From Sphingobacterium paludis (GTDB lineage Bacteria; Bacteroidota; Bacteroidia; Sphingobacteriales; Sphingobacteriaceae): a stretch of DNA of 64,000 nucleotides. The notes beneath the pieces were generated by a model. The model searched no databases, was not told the DNA's origin, and was given only the letters and a program-made list of their open reading frames with translations. Below, piece by piece: positions 27,829 to 34,639 of this stretch (positions are counted from its first letter, which is position 1; every line of letters starts with the position of its first letter). Position numbers and translations under genes: made by a program. The stretch lies in contig NZ_SNZV01000003.1 of the NCBI RefSeq assembly GCF_004364125.1, positions 433,991 through 497,990 on the forward strand, in the 5' to 3' direction.

Positions 27829-29133
27829 TTACTGTACATACACGGGAAAAGTCACTGTAATATTTGAACCAAAGTTTCTTTTTATTTTGCATGAAATATA
27901 ATGATGTCCGAGATAAGCCGCATTAGTTACGCATTCTGTCTCATTTATATTTCTTATTTCGACTTTTTGTTCTAATTGGGCTTCGTCTCCTCGATTATGT
28001 ATCACCCATTCTATAGTTTCATTACCTTGTCTATAATAGGGCAGACCTTTGAATGTGATCGTGAAAGCTATACTCATTTTTTTAGGGATTGAATATGAGT
28101 TTTGATAATATGGAGTCCAATTATCTTTTCCTTCATCTGAAACCTTACAAGTTATTCTAAAATCCTTCTCCTCTATATCAAGAGTAATACCATTTGATGA
28201 TTTTTTGATAAAATCAAATGATAAAAGGTATGTCTTCCATTTAAATATATATTGCTTGTAGTTGAAGCCATTTATAACATAAGTTTCAACGACCTGTTTA
28301 TCATCAACAGTTTTGTAGACATGTTTAACGAATTCTTCAGGTAAATCTAATTCCTTAACAATATTAGCACCAATCACTATGCCATTTGATGGCGCTTTAG
28401 ACTGCAACTTGGCCGCTAAATCAGTGTGGAGGCTGGTTGTAGTCAGCTCAGCGCAGCTTGGAACACCATAATGAGACCACAAAACATCTTCATCGTTTCC
28501 ATAATCTATACCTATTCTAATCTTTATAGGAGAAAGCCCTTTTTTTTCAAATACATCTTTCAGATCTTGTTCCACAAATTGGCAAAGAACCGATGCGGCA
28601 TTAAGAGAGTTTATAATTGCGTCATTTTTGTATGCCCCCTTACGAACAAATTGTACAAAAACAGCGTCTCCTTGAAGACGATGTATGTGTCCTCCAAAAA
28701 AATTTGCCACGTGAATGCACAGTGTAAGTAGCGAATCTTTGATAAGTCGCACTTTCTTTAAGTCTTCTTTTAGGGCTAATCTAGTGGAACCTTTTATATC
28801 GACAAACATAGATACACAGTGGTGATTTAGATATCCATTGTAATCGAGATCTGCAAAGTCAGGATGAGATCCTATTACAATATCTTCAAAGCCTGAAGCG
28901 TTCGACCCAAATAGCTTTGTAAGGCCCTCTCGGTCGATATTTAGCAACGCTTTATCACCATCAATCTGCCCCTGCAATTCTATTGATTTTTTGAACATTT
29001 CAGTATCTTTTCCCATAGCTTTTAATAGGATGTCTGAAGGTTTCGAGCTTTTAATCGTAGATCTATCGACTGAGGTATAGTTTTCGCTTAATATGCGCTC
29101 TATACCAGAAGCGTAATTCTCAAATAATTTCAT
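27829..29133 (-). CDS. pycC: Pycsar-type nucleotidyl cyclase with AGS-C sensor domain
   Basis: 434 residues from the ATG at 29133 (MKLFENYASG), which overlaps the stop of the effector gene as ATGA. A class III cyclase domain (about 100-290) has metal-binding FVDIKGSTRLA (D112), the HRLQGDAVFVQF box (D156) and HTDLAAKLQ for the transition-state residue (K242). The site that is Lys in adenylyl cyclases (KxxGD) is Arg (R152), as expected for pyrimidine cyclases, an inference. The C-terminal 120 residues (WTPYYQNSYSIPKKM to FPVYVQ) fit the AGS-C sensor domain found with defence cyclases. Known Pycsar cyclases make cCMP or cUMP on phage infection. It pairs with a membrane effector directly upstream. 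Confidence 0.87.
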   Translation of the reverse strand: MKLFENYASGIERILSENYTSVDRSTIKSSKPSDILLKAMGKDTEMFKKSIELQGQIDGDKALLNIDREGLTKLFGSNASGFEDIVIGSHPDFADLDYNGYLNHHCVSMFVDIKGSTRLALKEDLKKVRLIKDSLLTLCIHVANFFGGHIHRLQGDAVFVQFVRKGAYKNDAIINSLNAASVLCQFVEQDLKDVFEKKGLSPIKIRIGIDYGNDEDVLWSHYGVPSCAELTTTSLHTDLAAKLQSKAPSNGIVIGANIVKELDLPEEFVKHVYKTVDDKQVVETYVINGFNYKQYIFKWKTYLLSFDFIKKSSNGITLDIEEKDFRITCKVSDEGKDNWTPYYQNSYSIPKKMSIAFTITFKGLPYYRQGNETIEWVIHNRGDEAQLEQKVEIRNINETECVTNAAYLGHHYISCKIKRNFGSNITVTFPVYVQ

Positions 29134-29651
29134 AAATTTTCTATTAATATCAATGTAATAGTTAATAACATGAACGATAATTGTATGTAAACGCACGTTG
29201 TTGCATATCCAACATATTTATATTTTTGGCGTAATCCTTTGCTTACCTGATATATTTGTTTAGCCAAATCTTCCCAAAATGCATCTTCATTTTCTTCCTT
29301 CAATTTCTTTACATAAGAGTCTGCTGAGCTGAACTCGGTTACGGACCTAAAAAAAATTAACGAGTGGTATCTATTGGCGGAAGAATTTCCTGACGTCATA
29401 TACGGATACATAGCGCGCATTACAAAAAATAAACATATTATGCCGCATATAAAACCTAACGCTAATATGACGGCGATAAAATGTTGATGGCGTTCATTAA
29501 CCAAATGTAATAGCGATTTATTTGCAGAAATAATACTACCACATATGAAGGTGTTGAACGCAAGTAGAAATGCGGATTTAGTATTCGATGCTATAATATA
29601 TGCATCAAATCTCTGTATAATGAGTTTTAAATGATCGATTGGTGGAGCCAT
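29130..29651 (-). CDS. pycTM: Pycsar membrane effector (PycTM, DUF5706 type)
   Basis: 173 residues. It begins MAPPIDHLKLIIQRFDAYI, followed by SNTKSAFLLAFNTFICGSII (helix 1, about 23-43), a second helix FIAVILALGFICGIICLFFV (59-78), a cytoplasmic segment with YHSLIFFRSVTEFSSADSYV and DLAKQIYQVSKGLRQKY, and a third helix near the end (TTCVYIQLSFMLLTITLILI). This is the pattern of the Pycsar transmembrane effectors formerly called DUF5706, which disrupt the inner membrane when the cyclic pyrimidine signal is made. It is the first gene of a two-gene unit; its stop overlaps the cyclase start by 4 bases. Confidence 0.85.
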   Translation of the reverse strand: MAPPIDHLKLIIQRFDAYIIASNTKSAFLLAFNTFICGSIISANKSLLHLVNERHQHFIAVILALGFICGIICLFFVMRAMYPYMTSGNSSANRYHSLIFFRSVTEFSSADSYVKKLKEENEDAFWEDLAKQIYQVSKGLRQKYKYVGYATTCVYIQLSFMLLTITLILIENL

Positions 29652-30025
29652 AATTTACTTTAAAATATTTTCAATGACAGAATTTTGGTGGATTTACATT
29701 GAATATCCTACATTGATGTAAAGTTAGGTGAAGATGTGGGCGGAAGTTTACGGGAATCCGTAAATATCTACTTTTCAAAAATTTGCATTATTCCTTCCAT
29801 TGATATGGACTGTACATCAAATAATGAGTTCTATATTAGTTTGGAAGATAACAGGATCGACTGCTATGTTTGACATGTACCTTATGCTTTGGATAGTAGA
29901 GCGGTTTAATTTAGCAGTATCACCTCTACATAATAAAGAGGAGCTTTCCTGTAGAAGCTATAAATTTAAATAAACTCTGTTATATTAGAGGTAATTAATA
30001 GTATGGTTGAATAAAAACTTGATTA
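29652..30025. other. AT-rich intergenic stretch in the island
   Basis: 374 bp between pycTM and the Fic gene. No open frame of useful length is seen on either strand and no clear hairpin. It should hold the pycTM promoter on the minus strand near 29660-29720, but I cannot point to a good TTTG/TAnnTTTG pair. Confidence 0.5.
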
Positions 30026-31129
30026 TTAAAGATTCAGCTCATACCTAACTGACCGTCCGGCGCCTGCTGCAATCAATGCGCCTATAGTATGCAAATGCTG
30101 TAAGTCACGCGTTGCGGTTGCTTTGGAGACCGTCGTAATAGCCATATATTTTTTTGCCGTCATTCCTCCTTCAAAACCAGATGGCCCTTCGCTAAGCATT
30201 CTACCAATGACCTTCAGCTGCCGCTCATCAAGCTGGCTTTTATAATGATCATAAAATTTAGCTTTCTTTAGCGTGAACAATACCATTGCTTTAGCATCAA
30301 GCTGTGCATCCAAAATCACCTGTGCAAAATATGCAATCCATTCGGTGATGTCTAGGGTGCGCTGTGCTTGCTTCAATGCATTATAATAGGCCTGCTTATT
30401 TGCTTCGATGGTTTTGGATAGACTTAACATCACCGGACGATTAAGCGACTGGGACAAGGCTTTCTCTGCTATTGCGCGACCGATCCGTCCATTGCCGTCT
30501 TCAAAAGGATGGATAGATTCGAAATAGAAGTGTGCGATTGCCGACTTCAATATCGCTTCCGCTATCGGGCCTTCCAAAGAGAAAGATTTCGAATTATACC
30601 AACCCTCGAAAGCTTCCATTTCCTGCTGCACACGGTCGGAAGGAGGAGCCTCGTAATGAACGACCTCTCTACCATACGCTCCTGAAACTACCTGCATGGG
30701 TGCACTGCCGTGGCGCCAATCTCCTGGCGTGATGCGACTCTGATCCGGAAATAGCAACTGATGCCAGGATTTAAGCATGTCCAGTGATAAAGGTTCTTGG
30801 AAAGTTTCCCGCACTTGCACCATGAGTTGCGCCACACCCGAGGCCTGTCGATCTCGAACATTGACCGGAATATCATTTAGTCCTAAGTTATTGCGGATGG
30901 AAGACATGACATCCTCTCGGCTGATGTATTCCCCCTCAATTTCAGATGTCTTGATTGCTTCTGAAAGCATAAGCTGGAGCATGGTTTCCTGTTTTAGCTC
31001 TTCGGGCAATCCCTGTATAAGGCCATTCATTTCGCCAGTCTCCTGCGCAAACGCAAGAATGGTCGTTTGAATTTGAGACACATCATAATTGAATTCGGGC
31101 CAGCCCGCTAGTTGCCAATTGTACGCCAT
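30026..31129 (-). CDS. Fic-family protein with N-terminal inhibitory helix and C-terminal winged helix
   Basis: 367 residues. An N-terminal DUF4172-like region includes the auto-inhibition motif TSEIEGE (61-67, fits [S/T]xxxE[G/N]). The Fic core has HPFEDGNGRIGRAIAEKAL with the catalytic His and P-loop. The C-terminal 90 residues form a winged-helix domain (TAKKYMAITTVSKATATRDL) likely to bind DNA. Fic enzymes transfer AMP or another nucleotide part to Ser/Thr/Tyr of a target. Base composition is closer to the core genome than to the rest of the island. The promoter holds two matched palindromes, suggesting autoregulation through the winged helix. No separate antitoxin gene is adjacent. Confidence 0.93.
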   Translation of the reverse strand: MAYNWQLAGWPEFNYDVSQIQTTILAFAQETGEMNGLIQGLPEELKQETMLQLMLSEAIKTSEIEGEYISREDVMSSIRNNLGLNDIPVNVRDRQASGVAQLMVQVRETFQEPLSLDMLKSWHQLLFPDQSRITPGDWRHGSAPMQVVSGAYGREVVHYEAPPSDRVQQEMEAFEGWYNSKSFSLEGPIAEAILKSAIAHFYFESIHPFEDGNGRIGRAIAEKALSQSLNRPVMLSLSKTIEANKQAYYNALKQAQRTLDITEWIAYFAQVILDAQLDAKAMVLFTLKKAKFYDHYKSQLDERQLKVIGRMLSEGPSGFEGGMTAKKYMAITTVSKATATRDLQHLHTIGALIAAGAGRSVRYELNL

Positions 31130-31157
31130 GAGCCGATTATTTTGATTAATCGGCTCA
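31129..31157. promoter_or_regulatory. Palindromic operator 1 at the Fic gene start
   Basis: TGAGCCGATTA (31129-31139) and TAATCGGCTCA (31147-31157) are perfect 11-bp arms with a 7-bp spacer. The left edge touches the Fic start codon. It has the same half-site core (TGAGCCGA) as operator 2. Confidence 0.8.
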
Positions 31158-31172
31158 AATATAACGAATATA

Positions 31173-31201
31173 TGAGCCGAATAAAATATTTATTCGGCTC
31201 A
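31173..31201. promoter_or_regulatory. Palindromic operator 2 upstream of the Fic gene
   Basis: TGAGCCGAATA (31173-31183) and TATTCGGCTCA (31191-31201) are perfect 11-bp arms with a 7-bp spacer. It is offset exactly 44 bp from operator 1, about four helical turns, so two dimers could sit on one face of the DNA. Confidence 0.8.
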
Positions 31202-31297
31202 TCGTATGATTTAGGTTGTCTATTGCATTAAATAACGCATTTGTAAGTCCGATAAGCTCTGATATCTTTGCACGCAGTTTTTCTTACAATAGAGGGG

Positions 31298-31319
31298 TTA
31301 CCGACATCAATGTCGGTAA
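31298..31319. repeat. Near-perfect palindrome
   Basis: TTACCGACAT (31298-31307), a 2-bp centre and ATGTCGGTAA (31310-31319). The arms are perfect. The short centre fits a protein-binding site better than an RNA hairpin. No gene is obviously attached; it lies between the Fic promoter and the right island repeat. Confidence 0.6.
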
Positions 31320-31449
31320 ATTTTGACGGGCGAGGTTTTGAGGGGTTGTTTTGTGTATTCCGATCTGCTGATCAACTATCTTTTTAATGCTTTCCAATAT
31401 CGATTGCGTGACCTTGACTGTGTTACCGGTGATGGAGAGGATAGGAAAT

Positions 31450-31478
31450 TCGGTTTTTTCAAAAATTCCCAAAGAAAA
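31450..31478 (+). repeat. Right copy of 29-bp island-flanking direct repeat (attR candidate)
   Basis: Identical over 29 bases to 23544-23572; the flanking bases differ on both sides. It defines the right border of the island. Confidence 0.8.
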
Positions 31479-31622
31479 GCGCGTCATTTGTGGGGTTTAC
31501 TATCTCTATCCATGTAGCGGTTTCCTTACAAAAAACGAAAATATTCTACATTTTTCTTTCACATGGAGAGAATCTATTAAATTTAGGGTTAATCTAGCGG
31601 TTTAGATTATTAATCCAGTGTT

Positions 31623-32084
31623 ATGAATAAATTTAAGGGCACGTTAGTTTTTATTATTTCGGTCATCCTATTGCAAACGTCTTGTACCAAAAATGCTGAG
31701 GTCGGTATAGATTCGGAATTCAATGAATTGGTGGGTACTTGGAAAATGGTTAGGGGATATGAATACCTTGTAGAAAATGGTGTTAAGGTTCCAGGTTCTA
31801 GAAGTTCTTATGAGCGCGAGGATCTTTATTATTTTGTGTTTCATGCGACCGGAGATGTCACGACGCATGATGTAAGAGGGATTCAACTCGACAAGGCAAC
31901 CTACACTTTCGACAAAGTCGGGCGGATTATCAACTTTGTCGAAAGAAGTGTTAAACTGCAGTTTAGGGTAGTGGAGCTTTCGTCGACTACCCTAAACTTC
32001 ACCGTTTTTATAAAGGATGGGCCTGACGAATCGCTGCATGATCTTTACTTTAAAAGAAGTGCTGATTTGCAGAGAGGACGATAA
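31623..32084 (+). CDS. Small lipoprotein, lipocalin-like
   Basis: 153 residues. The signal MNKFKGTLVFIISVILLQTSC has its lipobox Cys at residue 21. It continues with ELVGTWKMVRGYEYL, YYFVFHATGDVTTHD and TYTFDKVGRIINF, the LxGTWxx and short-strand pattern of lipocalin-like (DUF4923/5004-type) Bacteroidota lipoproteins. It would be a periplasmic or surface-anchored beta barrel with unknown ligand. It is the first gene right of the island border and converges with the beta-barrel gene at 32123. Confidence 0.7.
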   Translation: MNKFKGTLVFIISVILLQTSCTKNAEVGIDSEFNELVGTWKMVRGYEYLVENGVKVPGSRSSYEREDLYYFVFHATGDVTTHDVRGIQLDKATYTFDKVGRIINFVERSVKLQFRVVELSSTTLNFTVFIKDGPDESLHDLYFKRSADLQRGR

Positions 32085-32122
32085 AAGAAAATCGATAACA
32101 GTTCCTAACAATCTTTGATTTT

Positions 32123-32812
32123 CTAAAGCCGTATGAAGAAGGTTAGCGGAACGAAACTTAATGATATATCGACGAGGCGCTCACTCACTTGCGTGTAGGA
32201 GTTGATTGTGCCTTCTATATGTTGCATTTCTGTCTGTACCACCTTTTTGAGTTCTTGGTAATTGTACCCCAACGAAAATCCATAAGACATATTTCTTCGT
32301 CGTCCAGTCTTAAATTCGTAGCCTATGGCCGTTTCTATTTTTAGGCCACTGTGAATTACATCTTCGACGCTGATGGAATAGCCTGGTTTAAGGTTGAGGA
32401 AGAATGTTCCGGTATTGGATAGCCCGAAGCTATACGTTGCATCAGCGAAAATTGGCGCCGAAGACCTGTTTCGATCTCCGATGGCATACACATCAATTTC
32501 CATTCCCACTCCCAGGCTGTATCGATCAAATACGTTTTTTCCAAAGGACAGGCTTAGCGGTCTCCAATAGACGCTTTCATGGTTTGTTTGCACCCGGCCC
32601 GCGTCTGTTCCATCTAGAAAAACGTTACCGTAGAAACGCTCCCCACTTTTCTTGATGTTGACATTTCCCAAAGCAGAATGGGCTGCAACTCCAATTTTAA
32701 AATAATAATCTTTGCTGCTTATTGTTTGGGCGCGTGCGGGTAGTTGGAAAAGTAGCAAAAGTATGCAGGCTACTAATATTCTGTAATCGGCAGTAAGATT
32801 AAATGTTGCCAT
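32123..32812 (-). CDS. Outer-membrane beta-barrel protein, unknown
   Basis: 229 residues. The signal peptide ends at LLLFQLPARAQ (about residue 29). The mature part alternates polar and aromatic/hydrophobic residues with strands such as YYFKIGVAAHSALG, RYSLGVGMEIDVYAIG, TFFLNLKPGYSISV and MSYGFSLGYNYQEL. It ends LSFVPLTFFIRL, with a near-terminal aromatic as in outer-membrane barrels of 8-10 strands. It is on the same strand as the SR-rich lipoprotein (83-bp gap) and S41 protease genes, possibly one unit. I do not recognise a family. Confidence 0.65.
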   Translation of the reverse strand: MATFNLTADYRILVACILLLLFQLPARAQTISSKDYYFKIGVAAHSALGNVNIKKSGERFYGNVFLDGTDAGRVQTNHESVYWRPLSLSFGKNVFDRYSLGVGMEIDVYAIGDRNRSSAPIFADATYSFGLSNTGTFFLNLKPGYSISVEDVIHSGLKIETAIGYEFKTGRRRNMSYGFSLGYNYQELKKVVQTEMQHIEGTINSYTQVSERLVDISLSFVPLTFFIRL

Positions 32813-32894
32813 AGTTTAAATATCTATATTTGCTCAGTATTGTAAATATCGCCGAATTATCGTTTCTAGGAAAACCTGGCGTTATGTTTTTTAT

Positions 32895-34628
32895 TTAGTC
32901 TTTTATGACCGCGATTCCGGCCCATTCGTTATTCTTCTTTGCAGCACCATATGCGCTACCGGAAATCACTTTGATTGTTTTTGCCCATCCCGCGACGAAA
33001 AGCTTTCCTGAAGATGGACTATTAGGGTTTGCCCTCCATCCGATGTAGGCGGTTCCCCAGTCGAAGGTCTGTTTTAATTTCCCATTTCCGGATGTTTTAA
33101 ATTCGAACCCATCTTCTATAAACATTCTGTATTCCCCTGTAAACGCTATCTTTTTATCAGATGGATAATTTATCTGTTTCTTTATTGCGTTGAATACCGA
33201 TGTATAGCCTGATTGAACTTGTTTTTTAAATAAATTTTTGTAGTCCAATTTTACGTTACCTTGATTTATCAAAGTTTGAATAAGTTCTTTATGATCCTGT
33301 GAAAGAAATCTAAGATTTCGGTCGGCATCTAGGATCGAGCTTAATTTAAGGATGAGAATATTTTCTTTGCTATTTTTAACTAACATTACTGTTGCTTGCG
33401 TCAGCATTTTTGCGGCAGTGGACGTGGGATCACCTTTAGGATAATATTGTTTAACAACCTCTGGATTTGAAATTATTTTAGGGGCATCTATTTCAGTTAC
33501 CATTGGGCTCCATCCAACCCTCATTTCTTCGAAATCTGAGGTTGCAGACCAAAATACAGGGCCTTTCTTTTGGTACTTTACGTTTACCCCAACAGATGAA
33601 AAAACTCCCCAATTCTTTGAAAAGAAGTTAACCCTAATCCTCCGATCTTGGTTGGTCGAAAATCTTCTCGTGTGAGGATCTCCGAAAAGCGTTTGCCAAA
33701 TTTTACCCCCCACTGTATTTTTGCTATTGAAGGTATACTCATCCATAGTATCATAAGGATTGGAGCTGTTCACTGCGGCAGATCCTGCGCTGGTCCTTGA
33801 AGTACCGCCCGAGGTACGCGAAGAGCTACGGCCTTCATTTTCGCCAGTCATACTACGCAATCGTGATGAGGCAGATCGAATTCCCGTCGCTCTCAATGCT
33901 GTGGGAGCTCCTGCTCTTGATCTACTTCTTCCACTTTCCGCTTCCACCGGCGATAGATAATCCCGTATTATAGAATAGGTGTCTAAGATAAATATGCGAT
34001 CCGCTAATTTGTAAATACCGAGATCATCGTTAACGAGAGCTAAATTTGAAAAATAATCGGATTTCAATTCATCGTTTTCATCAAGATAATTGTATACGTT
34101 TTGCGCAAGGTCGATATCGGCAATAATAGTTCCTGTTGGGGATATTTTATAGAATGTCTTTTCTATCTGCAATTCTCCGTCAAGATTCACTATCTCCGAA
34201 AATATTTCATCTTCTATCAATTCGGATGGATCATACTCTGATGCCGATGACCGAGTAGTCCTTGAACGGCCTGGAGGACGCAAGCTTGGTGTGCGTGATG
34301 TACTTCGGGGTGACATAAATACTGTGGGATTAGTCGATTCATCAAACCCGCCAATTGCTGCGTCTTTTGCGAATGATATAAATTGAGTAGCAGGTACACG
34401 TGAGGTAATGCTTTTAACTTTATTTATATCATCGGTTTCTAGAGATTGTGAAATAAGCTGGTCAAATTTGTCGAAAGTCGAAAAACTTAATCTGCCGTCT
34501 ATAACATTGATGCCGTCTGCAATGCTTGAGGAGGCATTAATATCGCGGTCATAAAGGTTCGGACCAATTTCGTTTTTGTTACAGGATGATAGAACACATG
34601 CTAGCCCTGCATAAATGAACATTTTCAT
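32895..34628 (-). CDS. Lipoprotein with Ser/Arg-rich linkers, unknown
   Basis: 577 residues. The signal MKMFIYAGLACVLSSCNKNE has its lipobox Cys at residue 16. Three low-complexity Ser/Arg/Thr segments, around residues 105-135, 235-262 and 268-285 (e.g. STSRTPSLRPPGRSRTTRSS, SGRSRSRAGAPT, SSSRTSGGTSRTSAGSAA), flank a folded-looking stretch, and a C-terminal domain of about 280 residues follows (FSKNWGVFSSVGVNVKYQKK, WRANPNSPSSGKLFVAGWAK). I recognise no family. It follows the S41 protease gene by 11 bp and precedes the barrel gene. Basic low-complexity linkers are unusual for a surface lipoprotein. Confidence 0.7.
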   Translation of the reverse strand: MKMFIYAGLACVLSSCNKNEIGPNLYDRDINASSSIADGINVIDGRLSFSTFDKFDQLISQSLETDDINKVKSITSRVPATQFISFAKDAAIGGFDESTNPTVFMSPRSTSRTPSLRPPGRSRTTRSSASEYDPSELIEDEIFSEIVNLDGELQIEKTFYKISPTGTIIADIDLAQNVYNYLDENDELKSDYFSNLALVNDDLGIYKLADRIFILDTYSIIRDYLSPVEAESGRSRSRAGAPTALRATGIRSASSRLRSMTGENEGRSSSRTSGGTSRTSAGSAAVNSSNPYDTMDEYTFNSKNTVGGKIWQTLFGDPHTRRFSTNQDRRIRVNFFSKNWGVFSSVGVNVKYQKKGPVFWSATSDFEEMRVGWSPMVTEIDAPKIISNPEVVKQYYPKGDPTSTAAKMLTQATVMLVKNSKENILILKLSSILDADRNLRFLSQDHKELIQTLINQGNVKLDYKNLFKKQVQSGYTSVFNAIKKQINYPSDKKIAFTGEYRMFIEDGFEFKTSGNGKLKQTFDWGTAYIGWRANPNSPSSGKLFVAGWAKTIKVISGSAYGAAKKNNEWAGIAVIKD

Positions 34629-34639
34629 ATGATAATTAA

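Larger units (their letters stand above)
23544..31478. mobile_element. Genomic island at tRNA-Glu carrying Pycsar, PHP-ATPase and Fic genes
   Basis: About 7.9 kb bounded by a perfect 29-bp direct repeat (23544-23572 and 31450-31478). At the left end, beside tRNA-Glu, is a tyrosine-recombinase remnant whose first codons lie inside the repeat. Most of the contents (24.2-29.7 kb) are visibly more AT-rich than the flanking core genes. The cargo is a small secreted protein, a PHP/SMC-like ATPase, a two-gene Pycsar operon and a Fic protein, all on the minus strand. The integrase is incomplete, so the island is probably fixed. No transposase or transfer gene is present. Confidence 0.75.
31202..31622. 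other. Non-coding stretch at the right end of the island
   Basis: About 420 bp with no credible gene; open frames of 64-72 codons on both strands have poor composition. It holds the palindrome at 31298-31319 and the right 29-bp repeat at 31450-31478. The upstream region of the lipoprotein at 31623 also lies here. Confidence 0.5.

Noticed and set aside
31284..31517. Overlapping 64-72-codon frames at the right island end
   Set aside because: Run through the palindrome and the att repeat; no protein-like pattern.
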